This document shows positions 35,228 through 42,735 of a stretch of DNA of 64,000 nucleotides, in pieces. Numbering within the stretch: position 1 is the stretch's first letter; the number at the start of each line of letters is the position of its first letter. The DNA lies in NCBI GenBank assembly GCA_963921345.3, contig OZ001228.1, forward strand, positions 186,001-250,000, given 5' to 3'. Under the pieces are notes generated by a model, which worked only from the letters and a program-made list of their open reading frames with translations, was not told the DNA's origin and made no database searches. The stretch comes from Hoeflea_A sp963921345 (lineage in GTDB: Bacteria; Pseudomonadota; Alphaproteobacteria; Rhizobiales; Rhizobiaceae). The position numbers were made by a program, and so were the translations under genes.

Positions 35228-35288
35228 TAAGTCTTTGAAAAGATGGTGGGCGTGACTGGGATTGAACCAGTGACCCCTACGATGTCAA
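35228..35288. repeat. attachment site (left), 61-bp direct repeat with tRNA-Val 3' part
   Basis: 61 bp identical to 38515-38575. It includes the 3' part of the tRNA-Val gene from the anticodon loop to CCA plus 16 bp of downstream flank. It has no 5' half, so it is the displaced tRNA end left by integration of an element into the tRNA gene. Confidence 0.88.
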
Positions 35289-35380
35289 AATTGTGCCCCT
35301 GGCGGAAACCCCTGCTTTTCTGGGAAAGGGGAACTACGTAAATCGGCGATTTCGGCACTTTGTGCACTCTTTGTTCGCTT

Positions 35381-35418
35381 TTTCCGGTTCATTGAACCAG
35401 TGAGCACTACGTAAGTTC
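35381..35418. repeat. Inner repeat A (possible integrase arm site)
   Basis: TTTCCGGTTCATTGAACC followed by a diverged GCACTACGTAA; copy B lies at 38472-38510 and a partial copy (GGAACTACGTAAATC) at about 35330-35344. One copy is found just inside each 61-bp repeat. They may be integrase arm-binding sites or remains of a former attachment region. Confidence 0.5.
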
Positions 35419-35444
35419 TTATATAAGACTCAAATTGGGGCCGG

Positions 35445-36196
35445 TCAGAACTCCAGCGCCGCGGCGGCGCGACGCAGATGGCCCGGGGAATAACGGGCAT
35501 AGGTGCGCTCGGTCACGGCGCTGTCTCGGTGACCGAGATACGGCCGATCTCAGACATCCGGATGCCGGCCTCCGCCATGAGTACCGCCGCTGTGTGGCGC
35601 AGCACATGCGGAGACACCGTGGCCGGATCGAGGCCGGCGCGCGACGCCGCGGTCTTCAATCCGCGTTTGACAGACTTCACGCGGCCGCCGCCATACTCGA
35701 CGACAAAGGGCGAGACGGCCGCCGACCGAGCTTCGCGCAACGCATCGGTGAGCGTGACATTCATCGGCACCACGGCACGGCCCTTGCGACGTTTCGTTTC
35801 GAAAGGGTTGCGCAGATCGATAAGACCGCGTTCGAAAACGACCTGGTCCCAGGTCAGTCCCAGAACGGCTTCGGCCCTGGCCGCCGTCGTCAACATGATG
35901 ACGATCGCCAGGCGCACATGCGGAGCTGCGGCGCCGGCGATAAGTCGGTCGGCCTGGTCGCGCGTCAAGTAGAGGTCCTTCGGCGCCGGTTTCTGTGGAC
36001 GCTCGATATAGGGCGCTGCGGCAATGTATTTGCGGCGCGCTGCCCAGACCAGGACGGTCCGCAAATGCCCAAGCTCGGTGTGTATGGTGCCGTCGCCGAT
36101 TCCGGCTTTGCGGCGTGCTCTGGTGTGGGTTCGGCAGTCCTCGATGCGTCGGCGGTGACCGGCCGACCAGGTGTCGACCAGGCCGCTACGGAGTGG
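35445..36196 (-). pseudogene. Tyrosine integrase, frameshifted and lacking its N-terminus
   Basis: Phage-type tyrosine recombinase. Read on the minus strand it gives TWSAGHRRRIEDCRTH, HLRTVLVWAARRK, the catalytic Arg region TTAARAEAVLGLTW, and HVLRHTAAVLMAEAG. Near 35541 one base is missing; in the next frame the sequence continues GHRDSAVTERTYARYSPGH, supplying the second His/Arg box and the catalytic Tyr, up to a stop at 35445. A TAG (36199-36197) cuts off the N-terminal SAM-like domain. It lies just inside the left attachment repeat and was presumably the integrase of this element. A sequencing error could explain the frameshift but not the missing N-terminus. Confidence 0.85.
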
Positions 36197-36379
36197 CTAT
36201 GTGCGCCGGCCGACGCGGCCAGGAAGGTCCTGGAGGTGCTTGGCTATGATCCGATGTGGATCGCTTATGACGCCGGTCAGGTCCTGACCGGCGTCATCTT
36301 CATTCATCGGTGGAATCTCACACGCTTGCGGGTCGCCTGCCTCGACGGCCACGCGGAACTTTTCCGGAGGGCTGAATAA

Positions 36380-36658
36380 AATGGATCCTGTCTGGCAATG
36401 GCTGATCGGTCTTAGCGCGACCAGTACCGGGTTGTCGCCGGCATGCTGATCGCGGCGTTTCGCAACGTCTATCAGAAGATCTCCAGGGGCGACAGCGCAC
36501 TGCACAAGCGCATCGACGAGGTCAAGGACGACTATGTGCGGCAAGACCACCTGGACAGCCACATCGGCCATCTGAACCGCCGGCTTGACGACATGATCGC
36601 GGAGAGCCGCGGCCGTCATGCCGAGCTGAAGGAACTGGTCAAGGATGCGTTGAGGTAG
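36380..36658 (+). pseudogene. Phage-type small membrane/coiled-coil protein, frameshifted
   Basis: Starts MDPVWQWLIGLSATST after a GGAGG and shifts frame near 36430 into VVAGMLIAAFRNVYQKISRG. The joined protein would have one N-terminal membrane helix and a charged coiled coil (RIDEVKDDYVRQDHLDSHIG; AESRGRHAELKELVKDALR), a layout known for small phage lysis or virion-associated proteins. A shorter intact reading from 36443 (71 aa) is possible. Like the integrase it carries a single-base shift. It is followed by a terminator-like hairpin. Confidence 0.55.
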
Positions 36659-36690
36659 GGCGGCGGCGGAGCTTTCTTCCGGGAGAAAAA

Positions 36691-36729
36691 GAGCGGCGCC
36701 CCCTCGGGAGGAATGGGCACCGCTCTTTT
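36691..36729 (+). terminator. Hairpin terminator after the phage-type fragment
   Basis: GAGCGG (36691-36696) pairs with CCGCTC (36720-36725), followed by TTTT and preceded by AAAAA, so it can act in both directions. It lies 33 bp after the stop at 36658. Confidence 0.6.
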
Positions 36730-36859
36730 GACAGTCCCGGCATTTGCCTTGCCTTCGACCGCACGGCCGTCGCGCTAATTTGAAATCTTCAAAAACAGCA
36801 TTCCGGATCGCACAATCCGAACACCGGTTGACCAAGTCCATTGCAACGCCTCGCGTCGC

Positions 36860-37040
36860 GCGAAAGCGCATCGTCTTGGAGGATCACCGGCATGCGGTTG
36901 TTGATCTCCGCAATGTTCGGCGAGGGTGCCAGTGTCACGATCGCGAACGACCGCATGTCGAGCGTCTTGTTGTAGGACATGATGCCGGCGAAGGCGTAAG
37001 GCTCAAACACGGGCGGATCGCCGATGGCCCCCGGGGTAGC
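36860..37040 (-). pseudogene. Fragment of an SRAP (YedK-like) gene
   Basis: About 60 codons of the central/C-terminal SRAP domain: GDPPVFEPYAFAGIMSYNKT, then FAIVTLAPSPN and NNRMPVILQDDAL. It matches the complete protein at 22281-22958 (FEPFAFAGIMSFNKV; HNRMPAILKPDAL) but is clearly diverged, so it is not a recent copy. The N-terminus with the catalytic Cys2 is absent. It is probably a remnant of DNA-repair cargo carried by the mobile element. Confidence 0.75.
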
Positions 37041-37073
37041 GTCACATCAAAACTCAAACCTTGAATTGGCCCA

Positions 37074-38189
37074 TTATTGAACAACCGTAGTCGCTTTGGC
37101 GGGTCTCTGGATTATCGTATCACAAATGCCGGGTCGTGGATAAACATAGCGCTTGCGGAACCGCATGCACGGCATTTCCACCAGTCTATGTCCGGCATAG
37201 GCGATCGGTATCATCGCAAAGAAACTCGGAACTGCGGCCAGGAGAAGAACATAGGGGTTCGACAGGGCAATCAGGTACCGGTCGATCCAGATCGCGAAAT
37301 AGTCGACCACGAAAAAGTGCAACAGGTAGATCGCGTAGGCATAGGTGCCGATACTTGCCACAGCGCTCGATGCCATCCCGCGACGATGGCGCAAAGAGTT
37401 ATCGTACCAGGCGATCAACGATCCATAGGCTAGCCCTTCGACGGTAGGCAGAAAAACCCAAATGGCTGGATGGGCCGAGCCGGCTGTTGCATAGTACCCA
37501 CCGTGCAGATCGAACAGATACCACGTCACCAGGAACGCACTTCCAATCAGCAGGGCTAGCCAGTTTTTGCCGGCAAACCAATGGCGGTTCTGGAACGCGA
37601 CAATTCCAAGCAGGAACTGATCAATCCTCCCGACAATCGTCAGGTACGCATAGTACTGGACGTCCCCGGAGTGTGCGTAAATCAACGCGCGGCTGAGCGT
37701 GAAAATCAGAAGGAGATAGACAAAATTGTAGCGGTTGCTGCCGAGCACAATGAGCAGCAGGGGCAGGACCAAATAAAAATGGAACTCGACGGTTATCGAC
37801 CAGCCGCCTTGGGGGAGCGTGGGCAGCAAGATCCCTGAGGCAAGCCTCTTGAAGAACTCGAACTCCAGTTTGGCATTGTGCCAATCCAGCAGCGCCATCA
37901 GTGCGATCGCCACCAACAGTAGCGGTAGTAGCCGGACGATGCGGTTCCAGATGAACAACCGGTAGTCGATCGATCTTCCGTCCAACAGCTTGGCAAACAG
38001 ATATCCACTGAGCGTCATGAACAGGGCCACGCCCGTATGACCTTCGGTGAAGATCGAAAGCGGGAAAACCAGAGGTGCAGCTTTGTTCGCTTCACCAAAC
38101 CGGATGAAGTGCCAGACGAAAACCAGGAATATGGCGATCGCCCGAATGTGATCCAACGCTGGGTAGTATCGTTCGCTTGACGATTTCAA
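37074..38189 (-). CDS. Acyltransferase-3 family membrane protein (OafA/NodX-like)
   Basis: 371-aa integral membrane O-acyltransferase with ten or so hydrophobic segments. Family hallmarks are YYPALDHIRAIAIFLVFVWH (conserved Arg and His), EGHTGVALFMTLSGYLFAKL and WNRIVRLLPLLLV. Members acetylate cell-surface or exported sugars such as O-antigen, exopolysaccharide or Nod factors. It is the only intact gene between the 61-bp repeats, so it is cargo of the mini-island. Its base composition is visibly richer in A/T than the surrounding chromosome, supporting transfer. Surface modification, for example against phage or host recognition, is an inference. Confidence 0.88.
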   Translation of the reverse strand: MKSSSERYYPALDHIRAIAIFLVFVWHFIRFGEANKAAPLVFPLSIFTEGHTGVALFMTLSGYLFAKLLDGRSIDYRLFIWNRIVRLLPLLLVAIALMALLDWHNAKLEFEFFKRLASGILLPTLPQGGWSITVEFHFYLVLPLLLIVLGSNRYNFVYLLLIFTLSRALIYAHSGDVQYYAYLTIVGRIDQFLLGIVAFQNRHWFAGKNWLALLIGSAFLVTWYLFDLHGGYYATAGSAHPAIWVFLPTVEGLAYGSLIAWYDNSLRHRRGMASSAVASIGTYAYAIYLLHFFVVDYFAIWIDRYLIALSNPYVLLLAAVPSFFAMIPIAYAGHRLVEMPCMRFRKRYVYPRPGICDTIIQRPAKATTVVQ

Positions 38190-38514
38190 AGGAGCAACTA
38201 GCCATCTGATCGAACATAGTCGCCCCTCGAATACGCTCCCATCGATTAGCCAAAACTAGCACGCGAAACTTAAGTTTGGCCTAACTTACGGGTTGTATGC
38301 TGCGAGCCCGCCATTGCGGTTTCTGCCGAGGTCTGGGTCATGAGCAAAGCGGTCGTCGGCCTGTGGTGCCAAAATCGCATTCCTAAAGCCGATGGTAGAG
38401 GGTTAGGCGGCGCCATGATGCCGGCTTTCTACCCGGTTCAAAACATGCGCTCATTCCCACAAAAAAGGGACTTTCCGGTTCATTGAACCGGGTGGGGACT
38501 ATGTAAATTCCTGC
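38190..38514. other. Island right-end non-coding stretch
   Basis: 325 bp between the acyltransferase start and the right attachment repeat. It holds inner repeat B (38472-38510) and an AT-rich promoter-like part near 38255-38300. No gene could be supported. Confidence 0.5.
38472..38510. repeat. Inner repeat B (possible integrase arm site)
   Basis: Shares TTTCCGGTTCATTGAACC exactly with 35381-35398 and continues with a diverged GGACTATGTAAATTC. It ends 4 bp before the right 61-bp repeat. Confidence 0.5.
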
Positions 38515-38575
38515 TAAGTCTTTGAAAAGATGGTGGGCGTGACTGGGATTGAACCAGTGACCCCTACGATGTCAA
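38515..38575. repeat. attachment site (right), 61-bp direct repeat within tRNA-Val
   Basis: Exact copy of 35228-35288. It covers the 3' part of the intact tRNA-Val gene from the anticodon loop onward plus 16 bp of flank, as expected for an element that restores the tRNA on integration. Confidence 0.88.
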
Positions 38576-38605
38576 CGTAGTGCTCTCCCGCTGAGCTACA
38601 CGCCC
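38531..38605 (-). tRNA. tRNA-Val (GAC), CCA encoded
   Basis: 75-nt cloverleaf with acceptor GGGCGTG/CACGCCC, D stem GCTC/GAGC, anticodon stem CTACG/CGTAG around loop TTGACAT (anticodon GAC, codon GUC), T stem ACTGG/CCAGT with loop TTCAATC, discriminator A and encoded CCA. It is the integration site of the element on its left. Confidence 0.96.
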
Positions 38606-38675
38606 ATCCGACCGGGCGCATACACCATAGAATGTGGCTGAAGGTCAAGCCCCATCTGACACCGTCAGACGATAA

Positions 38676-39035
38676 TTATGCCGCTTGCAGAATCTTTTCG
38701 ACTTCGTTGACCAGATCGCGCAGATGGAACGGCTTGGACAGCACCGTAGCGTTCTTCGGTGCATCCGATTCGGGATTGAGCGCAACGGCAGCAAATCCGG
38801 TGATGAACATCACCTTGAGGTCGGGGTCGAGCTCGGTGGCGCGGCGCGCCAGCTCGATGCCGTCCATCTCCGGCATGACGATATCGGTCAGGAGCAGGGC
38901 GAAGGGTTCCTCGCGCAGGCGCTCATAGGCGCTGGCGCCGTTGTCGAAGGACTGCACGGCATAGCCGGCCTTTTCCAAGGCCTTGACCAGGAAGCGGCGC
39001 ATATCATCGTCGTCTTCCGCAAGCAGGATTTTCAT
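38676..39035 (-). CDS. cpdR: Response regulator receiver protein CpdR
   Basis: 119-aa stand-alone receiver domain. The acidic pocket is in LLAEDDDDMRRFLVKALEKA, the phospho-acceptor Asp in LLLTDIVMPEMDG, the Thr in VMFITGFAAVAL and the Lys in VLSKPFHLRDL. The sequence is very close to rhizobial and Caulobacter CpdR as I know it, the adaptor regulator that, when unphosphorylated, directs ClpXP to substrates and controls cell-cycle proteolysis. It is phosphorylated by the CckA-ChpT relay. The ATG after the AT-rich leader is used; a longer reading adds non-conserved residues. Confidence 0.92.
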   Translation of the reverse strand: MKILLAEDDDDMRRFLVKALEKAGYAVQSFDNGASAYERLREEPFALLLTDIVMPEMDGIELARRATELDPDLKVMFITGFAAVALNPESDAPKNATVLSKPFHLRDLVNEVEKILQAA

Positions 39036-39466
39036 GCTGTTCCCCATGCCCCTCAATTGCGCGCCGCCGCGCAACAACCTGTTCAACAAGCGCCCTTCCA
39101 CACCAGCGTGCCGGGTTGGCCGCATAGCACGCAGGTGCCCGCCATTCAAACCGATGCAAGTAAATATCAGGTGAATTTTGACCCTTTGTGGGCCACCCGG
39201 GTTCTTTTGAAGCCTGCCATCCGAACGTCTGAAGCATGCCATCCGAACGTCGGTGGCATTGCGGCCGCAGTGCATGGCGTGAAGCCGGCAAAAGCGGTGC
39301 CGCGTCTCAAAAAAGGCACATCTTCGCAGTAGATCGGCGGGAGCGTCACCGACCGTATGGACTTCGCTGTTTGCAACTGGCAACATGATGCGGGGGAGTG
39401 ATTTGCGGGCGGCGACCGGCGCAGCGACGAGACAAGGCCGAAGCGAGGCCGAACGGGAGTGAGTCA
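39036..39466. promoter_or_regulatory. cpdR / N-formylglutamate amidohydrolase divergent region with 15-bp repeat
   Basis: 431-bp non-coding region. TGCCATCCGAACGTC occurs twice in tandem at 39215-39229 and 39237-39251, a period of 22 bp (two helical turns), about 180-215 bp ahead of cpdR. It may be a binding site for a regulator of cpdR. Nothing else was seen. Confidence 0.4.
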
Positions 39467-40351
39467 TTGACCGACGACAGTTTTTTTGGTCATCCGCCAT
39501 TCGAAATTCAGGTACCGGACGACCAGACTGTTCCCTTCGTCTTCAATTCTCCGCACAGCGGCCGCACCTACCCGCATCCGTTTCTTTCCGAATCGCAACT
39601 GGACGCCATCGAAATCCGGCGGTCGGAAGACTATTTCGTCGACGAGCTGTTCGGCGCGGCGGCCGACCTCGGAGCGCCGCTGCTTGCCGCGCATTTCCCG
39701 CGCGCCTTTATCGACGTCAACCGCGAACCCTACGAGCTCGATCCGAGAATGTTCGACGGGCCCGTGCCGGCCTTCGTCAATTCCAGTTCGCTGCGGGTGG
39801 CCGGAGGGCTCGGCACCATCCCCAGGCTCGTAGCCGAGAACATGGAGATCTACGGCCGCCGCATGCCGGTCCGCGATGCCCTGCGGCGCATCGATGCGCT
39901 CTATCGCCCCTACCACGATCGGCTGCGTCAACTGCTGGTGAAGACCCATTCGCTGTTCGGCTACGGGGTGCTGATCGACTGCCATTCCATGCCGGCCAAT
40001 GCCCAGGCCGGATCGAAGAACCGGCCGGATTTCGTTATCGGCGACCGCTACGGAACCAGCGCCAGCGAGGACCTGTCGCAACTGACCATCGAGATTCTGC
40101 AGGACCTCGGCTATACGGTGTCGCGCAACAAGCCCTATGCCGGCGGCTTCATCACCGAACATTACGGGCGGCCTGGTCGCGGCCTGCATGCGCTGCAGAT
40201 CGAGGTCAATCGCGGGCTTTATGTCGATGAGGACACGCTGGCCAAAACCGCCGGCTTCGAAACCCTGCAGGCGGACCTGACGCGGTTCATGACCCTGCTG
40301 ACCGAGCTTTTCGCCGGAGACAGCCCGCAAATCGCCCTGGCCGCCGAGTAG
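39467..40351 (+). CDS. N-formylglutamate amidohydrolase
   Basis: 294-aa member of the N-formylglutamate amidohydrolase (HutG2-like) family, zinc hydrolases that release formate and glutamate in histidine breakdown or cleave similar N-acyl amino acids. Conserved regions are FVFNSPHSGRTYP, DYFVDELFGAAADLGAPLL, AHFPRAFIDVNREPYELDP, VLIDCHSMP and GGFITEHYGRPGRGLHALQI. The likely start is TTG in LTDDSFFG, preceded by GGGAGTGAG; no better ATG is in frame. It precedes the mmgR sRNA and hisN. No other hut genes are in the window, so a housekeeping function is also possible. Confidence 0.88.
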   Translation: MTDDSFFGHPPFEIQVPDDQTVPFVFNSPHSGRTYPHPFLSESQLDAIEIRRSEDYFVDELFGAAADLGAPLLAAHFPRAFIDVNREPYELDPRMFDGPVPAFVNSSSLRVAGGLGTIPRLVAENMEIYGRRMPVRDALRRIDALYRPYHDRLRQLLVKTHSLFGYGVLIDCHSMPANAQAGSKNRPDFVIGDRYGTSASEDLSQLTIEILQDLGYTVSRNKPYAGGFITEHYGRPGRGLHALQIEVNRGLYVDEDTLAKTAGFETLQADLTRFMTLLTELFAGDSPQIALAAE

Positions 40352-40374
40352 TCCGGACCGGATCGGCTTCCCGC

Positions 40375-40452
40375 AAAAAAAAGACCGCACCATTTGGAGC
40401 GGTCAAATCTAGGGAGGAAACGCCCGAACGGGCGATGCAGTTTGTTGACTGC
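40375..40452 (-). ncRNA. mmgR: MmgR / suhB-motif small RNA
   Basis: About 78-nt RNA read on the minus strand. It has a 5' hairpin GCAGT...ACTGC, a second hairpin CGCCC-GTTC-GGGCG, the conserved single-stranded decamer TTTCCTCCCT (40420-40411) and a terminator GACCGC...GCGGTC followed by eight T. A good promoter precedes it: CTTGAC (40488-40483), 18 bp, TATATT (40464-40459). Known MmgR/alpha-r8 RNAs are about this size, carry the same decamer and lie upstream of an inositol-monophosphatase-like gene, as here. In Sinorhizobium this RNA limits polyhydroxybutyrate storage; binding to Hfq and regulation by nitrogen state are reported for the family. Confidence 0.88.
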
Positions 40453-40458
40453 ATGGTC

Positions 40459-40488
40459 AATATATTTTTGCGCTGCACAAAAGTCAAG
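40459..40488 (-). promoter_or_regulatory. sigma-70 promoter of mmgR
   Basis: CTTGAC and TATATT on the minus strand with an 18-bp spacer. The start of transcription is expected near 40452, which gives an RNA of about 78 nt to the end of the T-run. Confidence 0.75.
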
Positions 40489-40649
40489 CTCTTCACGGAC
40501 GAATCTTTCGCAAGTGCAGCATACTTTGGTCGCAGGTGGCACCTCATTTTGGCGGTGCATGCCCGCGCCATTTGCTCTATGAACGGGACGCCTCTTTCAG
40601 GCAGTCCCCGCGGTCGTCCTTGCCTGCCCACTCGCACTCAGGAAGAATC

Positions 40650-41423
40650 ATGCAGCCCGATCTGGATTTTTTGCACGAACTGGCCGATGCCGCTTCCGCC
40701 GAAACGCTGCCGCGTTTTCGCAACGGCACTGCCGTCAGCAACAAGCTGGAGGGCGGCTTCGATCCGGTAACCGAGGCCGACCGTGCCGCCGAAGCGGCGA
40801 TCCGGGACCGCATCAAGGCGCAGTTTCCGGACCATGGCATCATGGGCGAGGAATATGGCAGCGAGGGGCTCGACAGAGAGTTCGTCTGGGTGATCGACCC
40901 GATCGACGGGACGCGCGCCTTCATCTCCGGGCTGCCGGTGTGGGGAACCCTTATCGGGCTCTATCGCAACGGCCGCGCCTTTCTCGGACTGATGGATCAG
41001 CCGTTTACCGGCGAACGGTATGTGGCGGATCCCGACGGCGCCCACTACCGCGGTCCGGGCAGGCACGGCCGGATCGAATCCCGACCCTGCGCCGGACTGG
41101 CCGAAGCGACGCTCTTCACCACCTCGCCGCATCTTTTCGACGGCGACCAGGAGGCCGCTTATCGGGCAGTGGAAACGAAGGTAAACCTGTTTCGCTACGG
41201 CTGCGACTGCTACGCCTATACGCTGGTCGCCTCCGGCAATGCGGACCTGGTCATCGAAAACGGCCTCAAGGCCTACGATATCGGCGGCCTCATCGCCATC
41301 CTCGAATCCGCCGGCGCCGTTGTCACCGACTGGCAGGGCGGCCGGCCCGAACAGGGCGGAAACATCCTGGCTGCCGGCAGCCGTGAGGTTCACGAGGAAG
41401 CGCTGGCCCTGTTGAAGGGCTGA
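40650..41423 (+). CDS. hisN: Inositol-monophosphatase family protein, probable histidinol-phosphatase
   Basis: 257-aa Mg2+/Li+-sensitive phosphatase of the IMPase family. Metal ligands are in GIMGEEYG (Glu), WVIDPIDGTRAFISG (the Asp-Pro-Ile-Asp-Gly-Thr motif) and the C-terminal AYDIGGLIAIL, in place of the usual W-D-x-A. The DPVTEADRAAE substrate loop is also seen. Among IMPases, the AFISGLPVWGTLIGL and SYDIG-like features fit the HisN-type histidinol-phosphate phosphatase of actinobacteria and rhizobia, so hisN is preferred over suhB. Start supported by GGAAGAATC before ATG. The mmgR RNA is divergent upstream. Confidence 0.82.
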   Translation: MQPDLDFLHELADAASAETLPRFRNGTAVSNKLEGGFDPVTEADRAAEAAIRDRIKAQFPDHGIMGEEYGSEGLDREFVWVIDPIDGTRAFISGLPVWGTLIGLYRNGRAFLGLMDQPFTGERYVADPDGAHYRGPGRHGRIESRPCAGLAEATLFTTSPHLFDGDQEAAYRAVETKVNLFRYGCDCYAYTLVASGNADLVIENGLKAYDIGGLIAILESAGAVVTDWQGGRPEQGGNILAAGSREVHEEALALLKG

Positions 41424-41468
41424 TTGCTCATCCATCTTCCGATGGATTTCGCGACCTTTTCGCGCCCG

Positions 41469-41867
41469 CTATTCTGATTCCGCGAAGATCAATGCGGCAA
41501 CCTTGCCGCGGCCGTCGACGTCCAGTCGGGTCAGGACGGCATGAACGTGATCCTTGGTGGTGGCCAGAGAAATGCGAAGCTCCCGCGCGATCTGCTTGTT
41601 GGACAGGCCCCTGGCGAGGCAAAGGGCCACTTCCTGCTGGCGCTTCGTCAGACGGCCGCCGAACGGGTCCGTTCTGCTTTTCTGGCGGGCGACCACCACG
41701 GGCGCACCGACGATCTCCGTGGCACGCAGGTCGATGTCGATCTGCAGCTGTTCGGTGTCGATGCGAGACAGGGCCGGCAGAGCCTCCCAGGCTCCGGCCG
41801 ACCCGCCGGCGTCGACCAGCGCATCCAGGGCATCCCGGACCCGAAGCGCATTGTTACGATCCAACAT
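41469..41867 (-). CDS. Small LuxR-type helix-turn-helix regulator
   Basis: 132-aa protein. The C-terminal 65 residues are a LuxR/GerE helix-turn-helix: LTKRQQEVALCLARGLSNKQ, then IARELRISLATTKDHVHAVL. The N-terminal half (DALDALVDAGGSAGAWEALP) is not a receiver or PAS domain that I recognise. The start MLDRNNALR has GAGGAAATTGAC before it. It is divergent from the NTF2-like gene with only 24 bp between start codons, so the promoters must lie inside the opposing coding regions or immediately around the starts. It probably regulates that neighbour. Confidence 0.8.
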   Translation of the reverse strand: MLDRNNALRVRDALDALVDAGGSAGAWEALPALSRIDTEQLQIDIDLRATEIVGAPVVVARQKSRTDPFGGRLTKRQQEVALCLARGLSNKQIARELRISLATTKDHVHAVLTRLDVDGRGKVAALIFAESE

Positions 41868-41891
41868 GTCAATTTCCTCAGGAGGCAATCC

Positions 41892-42263
41892 ATGACCGGA
41901 GTTCCCATCGAAGTGAGCAATTTTTTCCTGGCAATGCAAGCCGGCAAGACGAGCTACGACGCCATCGCCGCCTGCTTTTCGGACGAGGCGGTTTATGTCG
42001 AACCGTTTACCGGCGAATCGCGCACCCATCGCGGCAAGAACGAAATCATGAAGGCGATGGCTCTCGGCTGGGAAATGCCGATGGTCGACACGCGCATCCG
42101 CATCGACCGGGCGGCTGCCACCGACGGCGAAGTTCATATAGAGTGGACCTGTTTTTCACCGTCGCTGCCGGGCGGCAAGGGGCACGGTCTCAACCGGTTC
42201 ACGCTGCAGGACGGCCTGATTGTCAGCCTGGTCACGACGTTGCGCGAAGGGGAGGCGGAATGA
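41892..42263 (+). CDS. SnoaL/NTF2-like protein
   Basis: 123-aa protein of the NTF2/SnoaL-like fold. Typical features are the N-terminal helix IEVSNFFLAMQAGKTSYDAI, the CFSDEAVYVEPF strand and TRIRIDRAAATDGEVHIEWT. AGGAGG precedes the ATG. It overlaps the DUF1801 gene by 4 bp (ATGA), so the two are co-translated. Such proteins bind or isomerise small hydrophobic molecules; the function here is unknown. Confidence 0.8.
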   Translation: MTGVPIEVSNFFLAMQAGKTSYDAIAACFSDEAVYVEPFTGESRTHRGKNEIMKAMALGWEMPMVDTRIRIDRAAATDGEVHIEWTCFSPSLPGGKGHGLNRFTLQDGLIVSLVTTLREGEAE

Positions 42264-42622
42264 ACAGAAATCCGGATGTGGATGCCTGGCTGGCAGACTA
42301 CGACAACCCTATGAAGCCAGTGGTCGCGGCCATGCGCGATCATATCCTGCAATGCGACAATCGCATTACCGAAGCGATCAAGTGGCAGGCGCCGACCTTC
42401 ATCTACAAGGGCAACATCGCCAGCTTCTTCCCCAAATCGAAGAAGCACGCCAGCCTGATGTTTCACAAGGGTGCCGAGATCCCCGGCGCCTTCGCCCATC
42501 TGGAGGGCGACGGCAAGGAGACTCGCTCGCTCAAGGTGGCGAGCCTCGACGACCTTGCCGGCAAGGCTGACGAGCTGGCGGCCGTCTGCATCGCCTGGTG
42601 CGACATGCGCGACGGCGGCTGA
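42260..42622 (+). CDS. DUF1801 (YdhG-like) protein
   Basis: 120-aa member of the DUF1801 family. The signature region is ITEAIKWQAPTFIYKGNIAS followed by LMFHKGAEIPG. It begins in the overlap with the NTF2-like gene. DUF1801 proteins resemble the iron-chaperone frataxin fold in distant comparison, but no function is established. GGAGG lies eight bases before the ATG. Confidence 0.82.
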   Translation: MNRNPDVDAWLADYDNPMKPVVAAMRDHILQCDNRITEAIKWQAPTFIYKGNIASFFPKSKKHASLMFHKGAEIPGAFAHLEGDGKETRSLKVASLDDLAGKADELAAVCIAWCDMRDGG

Positions 42623-42735
42623 TCGAATCCCGACCACCCGGTCTCTCCCCGACAGGCCTTCCTGCTAAAGTTTGCCTGGAAAGCGTCCAAAACCGCCGCT
42701 ACGGTCCAAACGCAAGTTCATTGGAGAGAACAAAC

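Noticed and set aside
36197..36871. 224-codon minus-strand reading in the mini-island
   Set aside because: It is antisense to the phage-type coiled-coil fragment and across a terminator hairpin; no domain seen.
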